A stretch of 64,000 nt of DNA. Source: Aldrovandia affinis (taxonomy: Eukaryota > Chordata > Actinopteri > Notacanthiformes > Halosauridae). A program made the position numbers and the translations under genes. The notes beneath the pieces are model-generated. The model did not search any database. It saw nothing but the letters and a program-made list of their open reading frames with translations, and was not told where the DNA came from. Below are positions 1-11,000 of the stretch, one piece after another; the stretch's first letter is position 1; the number at the start of each line of letters is the position of its first letter. Location of the stretch: contig JAINUG010000167.1 of assembly GCA_029706075.1 (NCBI GenBank), forward strand, positions 1,493,001 through 1,557,000, written 5' to 3'.

Positions 1-1700
1 GCACACCACCAGTCTTGAAACTGCTTTCAGTATTCTGTGTCTGCAAGAAAAGAAATAAATGAGGCGAGTGAGTGTCCCTAAACAAAAGTGATAATAGTCT
101 AAAGTTATAAGTCGCTGAAACAGCTAATGGTCTAATGATAACAAGTCTAAAATAAACATATTCTGGGACCAAACTTCTCATTGTTAATTCTTGAGAATGG
201 TATTTTGTCTAACACATTGGGGGGGAGGGTCTTTGACCATTCCTCCATATAGAATGTTTAAAGATCCTTCAGATAGTCATACAACACTAGAAGACTCAGT
301 AGTGTCATCCTTGCAAGGGGAGGGTGCACAAACTATTGAAAACCAGTGTGAATAATTGTGACAGCAATATTTTTGGGATAAATATTACTCTGACACACAG
401 TTCAATTCCCCCATTTCAAAATTGTGTGTGCTGTGTCAGTCAGTATGTACTACTAGATTTAACTGTAGTGTAGCCTACCTTCAACACAAATCCCTCCCTG
501 ACAGAGATCGTGGATGGGCGGCTTGAAGATGTAGTAGTGTTGAAAGGCATCTAACTAGGTACTGAAGGGACACCGCCATCGAGTTTGTCTGGGTGATCTG
601 GTTCCCAGTTAACGTTATCGGGGGTTTCAACCCAATGGAAAAAAGGAACCCGTACACAGTCCTTACAAGGAATGCGATCTATAGGAACCTCGTGAAGAGA
701 ACCGTATTTTGTTTCATTTGAACAATGGCGATCCATCCATCTTGCATTCGTTGTCTTATTGTGCTCTTCATTCACGAAATATCACGTAATCACTATTTAC
801 AGTTTTCAGTTCCGTTAATCCGCTTTTGATATAGCAATGCAATGTTGTTGTTGTTTTTTTAAACTGCTATTGTTCTGTCACTGGGAAATTAGCAGCACAG
901 AGCAGTATTAGGAAGCCTCGAACGTGAAGCTAAGCGTTGGACACAATAAGGCATCAACTTCCGGTGGCGATCAGAGCGCAAAATGTTGAAATAAAAGCCC
1001 TGAGGCTTCGAGGTAATGAAAACGTAACATTACTTTAAGATGAACTGTGATTTAAATAATAAATAAAACAAATCAGTGAATTGTATCGCTTGGTGATATA
1101 TAAATACGCTTAATATAGGAAGAAGGAATACAGTTATACGACTTCATCCGTAGATATAAATATGTATTTATGTCTTTCATCAGTAGAGCAAACTGTATTA
1201 GCAAGGAAGGCTGTATAAAATACGAAAAGCTAAGACCCAGGGTAGCGCCTCTAGTGGTGACTTCTGTAATAGCATAAAAAAGACACGATAATCTTGCTTT
1301 AATAGGTTTAATATTGGGTGAAGACCATTAGCTAAATAAATAATTTTAAAATGGGTTTAACCATCAACTGCGGTTATAGTTATGATGCTTAACTGTCAAC
1401 CAAATGTGTATGACCACGACAGCCCTAGTCTTAACCACCCTATTTCCCCCCATCAATTTGAATATTTCCCAGAAATATGAGATTTTCCTCCAAAGTCCCA
1501 GGAAGCTCGCCCAGTTTACGAGGCCGTCTGTTTTCAGCACCGCACTTATTTAACTTTATAAGTGCTGGCTTTTAATAAGGTTAAACTTAATCATGTTACA
1601 TCAAAATGCTCGGAATATGAATGCACTGGAATATGAATTTTAGGCTCAGGAATATGAGATGTAGTGAATTTATAGAAAATAAAACTGACAGCACAGAGTA
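1..1700. other. Upstream flank, no recognised gene
   Basis: No exon, RNA gene or clear repeat is recognised. There is one 74-codon open frame on the minus strand at 551-775 (starts MNEEHNKTTNARW, ends GGVPSVPS) that does not look like low-complexity sequence, but I cannot assign a family or splice sites. In mammals the gene upstream of EIF1AX is RPS6KA3; no trace of a kinase exon is visible here. Confidence 0.4.
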
Positions 1701-1723
1701 AGAATGCTGAGCCCGGAGAAAAT

Positions 1724-1840
1724 AGCACGTCCCATTGGAACGCTGAGAAGCACTGCCTGCATCCCACAATGCATTGTTCCAGCGAACACGGAAGTAGATG
1801 GAAGATTAACCGGTGTCTGACTTTGCGCAAGCGCAGAACA
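1724..1840 (+). promoter_or_regulatory. Housekeeping-type promoter of eif1ax
   Basis: A cluster of sites typical of TATA-less housekeeping promoters lies 160-280 bp before the start codon: an inverted CCAAT box (CCCATTGG, near 1731-1738), a ZNF143/Staf-like core (TCCCACAATGCA, 1762-1773), an ETS/GABP-like core (CGGAAGT, near 1788-1794) and a perfect NRF1 palindrome (TGCGCAAGCGCA, 1824-1835). The combination is seen directly; factor binding is inferred from known consensus motifs. Confidence 0.6.
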
Positions 1841-2000
1841 AGGAACGTAAGGTTTCCTGAGAAAGATAGAGGGAAAACCCAGCAGTTGCAGGCATCGTGA
1901 CAATTTGTTAGCCAGCCAGCCAACATTTAATTTACTGGAACATAACAAGAATATAAAGACAGTACGTGAACAAGTCAGCTATCTGTTGTCGGCAGCGAAC

Positions 2001-2016
2001 ATGCCCAAGAATAAAG
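2001..2016 (+). CDS. eif1ax: eif1ax exon 1 (coding part)
   Basis: ATG CCC AAG AAT AAA G, then donor GTATGC. Encodes MPKNK plus the first base of Gly6, the same split point as in mammals. Confidence 0.95.
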
Positions 2017-5000
2017 GTATGCGGATCGAAATCTCGCCAGTCTGAAATTATCTGCCAAAAGCGTAGCATTGTGTCGCAGCTAGCCACCGAGCAAGATTGC
2101 GAAAACGTGACTAAACATTATTGAGTCAGCTAGCAATTTAGCTGTACATTTTAGCCACGACACTTTGTTTGTCTTAGCTGGCTACCTAGTGGGACACAAC
2201 TGTGGTGAAATGTTGACAGTCACCTACTACAGTTGTGCTTTGTGTTGCTAGCGGACATAAAATCGTTCTTCAGAAGAAAACTAGCCAACCGTCGCTTGTA
2301 TGAGGTGCAGTGCTCACAGTCAGGCCTGAAGGCGTTGCGCCTTTTTACTCAAACATTTCCACAATTATAAGCAGGCAGGAAACTATATGTTTATTTTCAG
2401 CGGATTCGCAGTCTTTAGTAATATTATGGTTATGGGAAGCAGATCATAAACTGGCTCGCTAGTGTACCTACATTCCACATCTGTAAAATTAGCTGTCAGC
2501 TATAAATACGTTGCCCAAATAGCAGGCAAATAAACACGTACACAGCTAGGTATCCTAGTATTCGAGAAAAAAAGACGTTTTGGAGAAAGTATGAAAGTAC
2601 GTATCGCAGATAAGTTACCAAACCTATAATCGGAGAATGTTGCAAACTAGTTTTGGATTGTTGGACCCAGTGTGGCAGCATAACAAAAATGACCTGGGTT
2701 GATACTGCTAATTTGTTTTTTGCTTTCTTGGATGCGTCTTAATTAAAACACTAGTTCTGCTGTGATGCGTCCCACGGAATCAAATCCTGACTACCGGTGC
2801 TAACTCTGGCCTGGTGTTCTATAGGGTGGTCTTTAATTCTCTTTAATTTAGCCCTGGGAAGTACACTCACTGTTACTTACTGTTAAGGTACTTTCTGTAA
2901 ACAACAATGTTCTAAATACAACAGGGTGCATAAACTTTCAGTGTATACCCTAGTCTGCTGCAGTGTGCTGACTAGAGCACAATTTATGGATTAGCTCACT
3001 AGAGAGTTAGGGTTGGCAGTACAATGTGAATACACAGACAAGCTGATATGTTTGGGGTAGACTGTTGCTGGTTTTGTTGGCACAGACAACATATTTACAG
3101 GTATGAATTCATACTTTCTTCACATATCAAACAGGTTATAACTGGTTGCATTGAAACCAGCTGCCACTGGTATTAAAAAAGCAGTACTGTGAACATGGAT
3201 ACCAGAACAGGGCAATTGTAAAGCTTCTTTTTTTTCTTCTTTTTTTCTAAATATAATTTGGTTCAAGTCATTCTGCTCTCTGATTGGTCATTGTGTATTT
3301 TTCCCTGTCCTGTTATGTCTTTAGCAGCTGAAAACCACAATGATATCCAAGATCATTACTAACTGATTCAAAATGTTGAACTGTCAAAACAATTACTAGG
3401 ATGGTCATTATCAAGGTGTGAGGACAGCTCCGCTACACAGCCAAACCGTTCTTGGAAGTCCAAAGATGTCTTTGTGGCCATCCTGCCGGTTTGTGGGCAG
3501 CATATTGGCAAATTTAACACAGTTCTCTCCAAAATATTTGTATCGTCTTTTGTCCTTTCAAATTCGAACCAAACATTTAAAAACATTTTAGGACAGGAAT
3601 ATTCAATCAAACTGGAATTCATTTGCTAAAATTGACTACACACAGAGCAGAATTCTGTTGGTTCCACATTGCAACTTTTCAATTGTCCTCAGTTTGCTTG
3701 CCATTCACCTACAGTGTAGGCACATCATATAGGTGCATTAGTTCTCTGGAGAATGTACAGGTGTGATGAAGAAAGCAGACATCCTATGTGCCCTCGATGG
3801 CAATTTCTATTATCTTTTAAAACTTTACTTTGAAATGGATTCATCTTGATCACTGACCACCTCCACTTTAACTGTGCTTTACCTCAGCCCAGCGTTAACT
3901 ATAAAACTAGGCATCAGCTTCACATGTTTAAAGAGTCCAGAGGACACTTTGGGCCTTTGGTTTACAGCTGCGGTGACTCCGTACATTTTGCTCCAATCGG
4001 ATATAAAAAGTTTTTCTTGTGTTCAATATTAAAAGGCGTGTTTGCATTATGGGTAAGAATGACAGGTAGTGCCTGGCCGTTAGCCCCGAACGGGGGCAGC
4101 ATTTGGCTATCCCTGATGGAGGGGGTGGATGGTCGGCATGAACTTGCTGTGAAGCACATAAGGGTGTCTCCAGAAAGGGGGTTCGTGAGTTCTGTCTCGA
4201 AGGAAGTGGATCATCGCCGGCCTTGGAGAGTAGCTTGCCCCATAGAGATGGGTCAGCAAGTTTGTGGGGGAGGGTTAATCTAAATAAATAGAGGGTATAA
4301 TTGGCTTCCAAATTGGGGGAAAAACTGAAAAATCAGAAGCAAAGAAATTTAAAAAAGTGACAGGTAGTGCTCTTTAAGGAGCACCAGGAATGTCTGATTA
4401 AATCGTCTTATTTGGTCTCTCTTTTACTCCCACCTAGGTAAGGGAGGAAAGAATAGACGACGTGGTAAGAATGAGAATGAATCTGAGAAGAGAGAGCTGG
4501 TGTTCAAGGAGGATGGCCAGGGTAAGTGTACACTACTAATTTCCCTTGTTCACCATTTATTAATTTGTTCAGAAATGTTAATGCATTACATTTAAGCAGA
4601 TCTACAATTAAGATTTTTTTTGTGACAAGGGCCATGCAAAATTCCTCGGTTCTCATTAACCTGCAGTTTTGTCTTCCAGGTATATAAATCGCGCAGCTGG
4701 CACCTTTTGCGGTGGCATGTGTTATTTTTACAGACGGTGCTTATTTAGACACCTGCTGACTAGCATAGAGCACCACACCATGCACCTCACTTTAGAGAAT
4801 TGAATGATTATTTGAGCTCGTAACATATTGATTGCGTAACAAGTAGCTTCAAATCCTCTGTTGACGTTTCGGTGTTGGAGGACAGAACTGTAGGTTAATG
4901 AGAATTTTAATGAGGAATTTTACATGGCCCTATATATAACAAGTTAAAATAGAAAGAATAAGACTTGCACACTTATTTCATGCTCCATAAATGAAGTATA

Positions 5001-8000
5001 GCGGTATGTATCCTGCTCTGACCCGTAGAGTATGCCCAGGTGATCAAGATGTTGGGGAATGGCCGACTGGAGGCCATGTGCTTCGATGGGGTTAAACGGC
5101 TCTGCCACATCAGGGGGAAACTGCGCAAAAAGGTATCCTGGAATAAAACTCAGACATCCTTTCAACCCATCCCATAGTAGCGGACATCTCTACAGCCTGT
5201 CCCTACTCCCCTGCACATACTCCAACCAAAGACAGTGGTTCTGTGTGGCTCAGTAGGTAGAGCATGGTGCTATCAACGTTTAGGTTGTGGGTTAGATTCC
5301 CATTGGGACCACATATACTGAAAAATGTATGCATTCACTACTGTAAGTTGCTTTGGATAAAAGCATCTGTTAAATGGCCTATGTTAGCACCCACCACCAC
5401 CTCCCCCTCACCATCCCAGCAGCACTGAAGGACAGAGAGCCTCCTTTACACTGTCCTGTCCGGAATTCTCTAGACCAAATGCTGACTCGACATTTCCTTA
5501 ACCAATTGTTGGTGTATTGTAGGCAAGTGCTGTTTGTGTCTGTAGTCTTTTAGTTGGCTGAGGGCACTGCATTGTAATGCAAATAAAATGCAAAAAAGCT
5601 TTGGATCCAAAAAAATAAAATAAGATTGTTACAGGGGACAAATGTCTCATGTTTAGAAATAAATAATGTTGATGGTCCTTTTTTGCATTTCATTGTTGGT
5701 GTGAGAAGGACAAAGGCTTTTTTCAGTAAAGAGCTATATTAGGCACAGTCTAGCCATATTATAGATGGGGCCCTGGGATTTGGAGCCTGTAATTCGGTTG
5801 AAATTTGTATTTCTATAACCACTCCAGCTTAACACATTACAAGACAATTCGTTTTGATTAATGGGTGATTCATCGTATGAACTGAGACACCATAGTGAGT
5901 CTGGTGCAATCCAACACATCACCGAGGTAGCTGAATGGGTTATCCTACAGAAGTGACCTGCTCCTTGTGAAGATCTGTTAATTATTCATATTTTTCCTTT
6001 ACATTGTATTGGCTGGTGGGCAGCTGATAATATTGAGGATGTCAAAAAAGTTGCAATTTAATTGTGGATAACAGGAATACATAAATGTTGTATCAAAGGC
6101 ACAAACACTTCTATATTATGCAGTTTTTCATTTGCTTTCTTGACAAATTTATTATAAATGATTTGCAATAATATTTTACTTGTTTTTTAATTGTTATTCA
6201 ATAACAAGATTTTACACTGTCAATGAGAAATTGAGGCTTAGTGTTAAAACCCCCCAGAAATTCACACAAAAGCACCCCTTAGTGTTTTCATATAGATCTT
6301 TTTTCCTTGTGCACCTTCCTCTAAATCACTGTTGCCTCTTTCTCCAGGTTTGGATAAACACGTCTGACATCATATTGGTGGGGCTGAGAGATTATCAGGT
6401 GCGTGTTTTCTGTTGGCAATGGATTTTTATCTGTAGGATTTTGTGCCAGTGACATTTAGTTAAAGGAAATTGGCCATTTCACCAGCCATATTTGTGTTAG
6501 TTATTTTCTAGTTGTCATGTAGTTAGTTACTAAGAATTTAGGAGAATACAAGTGCAGCTTTCATCACCATTGATCAACATCCCTTTGGGAGATCCCTTTT
6601 TTGTCCCCCCGAACGTTTTCCCGTTCATCTCCCAATGTCTGCTACGCTATCTACCGCCCCCAGTGCACCTTTTTTTTAGCAGATTACGAATGGATATTTA
6701 CTCTACCTTTTCACACAGTACAATCATATTAATTACTACCTCAGTCCTCACATTCTTCTGAAAATATGTGAGGATGAGCCTTTTAAAAAAAAATTTATAC
6801 TGCGTCCAATGAAATGTTGCTGGATGAAGTAATGAAGGCAGCATGAACATATAGAAGTGCATTGTGAACGGTTTTCACTGTTTGGCTCATCTTGAATTAA
6901 CAGCCTTACAATATGCCTTCCCTCTCGCTGTGATCCTTATTATTATTATAATAATTACAAAATATATAGTATTACTGTAGTTTATACTATTACATTTGAA
7001 TGTGGTTTTGTGCTTATACTTCATTAGTTAGATTTGAATATAGTTTTAATAGTAATAATATAGTTTTCATGTTCACATAATTTTCTACTTGTGTACATGC
7101 GTTTATCCATGCCCTTACTTTGGCTACTTCCCTTACCCACCCGAGGACAACAAAGCTGATGTCATACTGAAGTACAATGCGGATGAGGCCAGGAGTCTGA
7201 AAGCCTATGGAGAGCTTCCTGAGCATGGTGAGTTTGGCATCCAGAGCCACAATGGAAGGGAGATATAATGGATTACAGCCATATTAGAGGAGAGAGAAGA
7301 TGGTTTAGAGGGAGTGGAAGACACCCGGGAATGCATACGCATGAGCACAGCGAGCTAGCTCTTAGTTGAATTATAAAGTCATTTTATCATTTAGCTTATA
7401 TCAAACGCAAAAATAACATGTGAAATGTCGGAAATTGATGGATGTGTTTTATTGTAGCTTGATGATATTTAATTTTCTTGGAGACCTAGACCCCCCAAAA
7501 GCAAGCCTAAGGCAACAGTGGCAAGGAAAAACTCCCTTGAAAGGGAGAAACCTTGGGAGGAACCAGACTAAAAGGGGGGGAGCCCATCCTCTTCTGGCCG
7601 GTGCAGGGTGTGTCCAAAAAAGACCGTATCATGGTCAGTCCAAGGTGACTCGGAGCTGAATGACTTTGCACCTCCTGAGTTAGGTAGTCAGTGGGGGGGG
7701 GGGTCCAGATCCAGGGACTGGGGTAGGCATGGGGGTGAGGGTTGATGGGGGCAGCTCACACTTCTTGCAGGATCTAGGCCTAAGAGAACATGCAGTCAGA
7801 AAAAATAGCAGTGCTATAGCCAGTAGCATTATGTGAGAGCAGGGGAGCACAAGCCTTCTCCATCTCTCCACCAAGATTGTTTGGCAGTAGGCTAGGCTGA
7901 AAAGATACTTAAAAATGGAAACTGTGTCCAAATCCCTAACATGCTTTGGTAAACTGTTCCACAACAGTGGAAAAAGAGAAGGCTCTACCACCAGCTGTGC

Positions 8001-11000
8001 TTTTCAAAATTCTATGGAGTAATAGATGGCCGGCTTTTGTGAACGAAGCAGTTAGGCTTATAAGGGACAATCATTTTGGTCAGATATATAGGTGCATAAA
8101 AATAAATTTAAAAAAACCCTTGCCCATGCATATCTGAGGGGAAAATGCTTTTTGAAAGTCTGGGTTGATGGCAGATCTCATATCGTGGTGATTACAGCTT
8201 GTGAGCTTCTGCTCAGTGATGATCGCAATATGGAGCCAGTCGGGAGGCCTCCACGAGGAAGGTGTCAGTCAGTGTACACAACGTTGGAATTCATCTTCTG
8301 TGCTTGAGAACATTGTTCCATCTACGGGGTGCTTAAGGAACGATCCCACCAAACATTGTAGATGTGAATCAACTAAACGTATGTTACCCTGGCAATCCTG
8401 TGGGCATGGGCTGTGCCTGCAATTACATGGTTCTAGGGCTGACCCCATTTAGTTTGACTGGTTGAGTGTTTGGTCGATGGGCTGTTGGTCGACCAAGATT
8501 TGTTTTGACCGCAACTCTGCCTTGAAGTGGACGCCCATCAAAACTCACCAAGAAGCACCAGAAAAATAATAAATCAGGTAAAGGCCAACCCACACATCAC
8601 CTCTAGAGAGTTGCAGACCTCTCTGGCAGCATCTGGTGTAAATGTACATGCGTCTACAATCAGACGAAAATTGAATAGACATGACATTCATGAGAGGGTT
8701 GCTAGAAAGAAGCCTCTGCTCTCAAGAAAGACCAAAGCTGCCCGTTTCAACTTTGCCAGAGAACACTTGGACAAACCAGAGGCCTTCTGGAAGTCCATTC
8801 TCTGGACAGATGAGTCCAAGATATAATTATTTAGTCACAATCAAAACCGCTATGTTTGGAGAAAAGCCAACACTGCATACCAAGAAAATAACCTCCCAAC
8901 AGTGAAGCATGGTGGTGGAAATGTGAAGGTCTGGGGCAGCTTTTCTGCCTCCGGACCTGGACGACTCCATATTATCCAGGGAAAAATGAATTCTCATGCC
9001 TATCAACAAATTCTTGATCAGAATCTCCTGCCATCAGTCAGGGAGTTGAAGCTGGGCCGAAAATGGGTTCTGCAACAAGACAATGACCCAAAGCATACCA
9101 GCAAAACTACCAAGGAATGGCTTAAAAGAAAGAGGATTCGTACTCTGGATTGGCCTAGTCAAAGTCCAGACCTCAATCCTATAGAAATGTTGTGGCTAGA
9201 CCTGAAGCGGGCGGTACATGCCAGATGTCCCTCCAACCTTTCTCAACTGGCTGAGTTCTGCAAGGAGGAGTGGGCAAAAATCCCCAACAGCAGATGCGAG
9301 AGACTGGTCAGTGGTTACAGAAGACGTTTGGTTGAAGTAATGGCTGCAAAAGAAGGTGCCGGAAGCTAGTAACTAAAAGGGTTCACATACTTTTGGACAT
9401 GTCAAATTTTCAGTTTTTGTGAGAAAAACCACTTTTGTTGAATAAATAATGAAAATACATGTTTTTTTCTTGTTTGTGTCCATTATTTGGAAAGTCTGCT
9501 TTACAAATTGGTGTTTGGATATACATTTAATAAGGTTTTTTTTGTGTGTTTTTTTTACAAAAACAATGACCATGTCTGGAGAGTTCACAAACTTTCAAGC
9601 AGCGCTGTATATATGTTCTCTTTAAATTATATTAGGCAGTTAAGGTAATAGTAATGTTGTGAATAATTCTGCAAAACTAATAAAAGTAACATTTTATAAT
9701 AAATGTTTTGCTAATTGCATGGTTTATATATTTATAACTAACATGCGTAACACCCCCTTTCATGTAGCCTATATTGTATCCTTCTTGTTTTAGGCACGTG
9801 AATGTGCATTTTAATTGTAGCCTAAGATTTGCCAACAGTTAAGATTAGCGATATAGGCATACTTTAATTGCTCATTTTGATATAACCGAAGAACAATGTC
9901 AAAGAAAAAATCTGGAGTATGGCAGCATTTCGTTTTAGTCGCAGACGATCCAAAAAAAATGGAATGCGGAACTTTTCAAGCGCGTTTTCCAAGGCAGGGT
10001 TTATCATTAATATAACAAGGAGCAGTCAAAAAATGTGGACAAGCTAGTGTTCCTCTGCCATAACATGAAACGACTGGGGAAGTAGGCCATCGGATGGTCT
10101 CTGACTCGAGTAAGTTATTTTCGATAGGCTATACCCGCTTTATATTCAGCTTTAGGCTACAATTTAAGACATTAGGCTATGTGTGATCATTCATTTGTTA
10201 GCCTATTTTTTTTGAAAAAGAGATTTTAAATTCCAATGAGACCAACCTGGTTAATTAAATAAAACATAGCCTACGCATTAGAATGTGTTTTGGTTGTGGT
10301 CAAATAAAAGCATCAGCCTATTATGTGGCCATACTGCAACTTCACAAGCACCACGGCAGAATCTGCAAGGGCAGCATGTAGGAAGCTCGGAACTGAGGTT
10401 TTTTCTTCTTTCAGGTAATCTTGAACTCTGGCTCTGTGAAGTCATTAGCCTATTGTTACTCATTTGTGCCATTCACTTAAGAAAGTGATAAAACATGAGA
10501 CAAGCGCAGTGTGCATATAGTTGTATTTATTAAAACAAATAGGGTGTGTCATATATATATACACTGCCTGGCCAAAAAAAAGGTCACCACCAGGATTTAA
10601 CTAAGCAAATAGGTAAGGACCTTTCATTGGATAATTACTGCAGTGATTAATATATTTTAGCTGGCAACAAGTTATTTAACCCTAACTGATGCAGTGAGTA
10701 GCTTCTCATTTCTTAACCCATTCAGACCTAAAATGCCTGCTAAAAACGCCTATTAAAACCTAAGCAATTATTCTACACAACCTCTTAAAACCTGAGGGTT
10801 TTCTGGAAAAAATTTCAAAAAAAAAGCCGACACCAATGTGCACTTCATTTCCCCCACGTCTATTTCAGCGAATCACAGCGCATTTCATTAATCGCAAAAT
10901 CGAAGCGACCTAAACGTCACTCCAGGTCTTAATGGGTTAAACAACCATGTCGGAAGACATATCCTGTGGTCGTAGAAAAGATGTTAATCTGTTTCAGAAG

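Noticed and set aside
3846..4311. 145- and 127-codon ORFs on opposite strands
   Set aside because: They overlap a SINE body, show no protein family and lie inside eif1ax intron 1.
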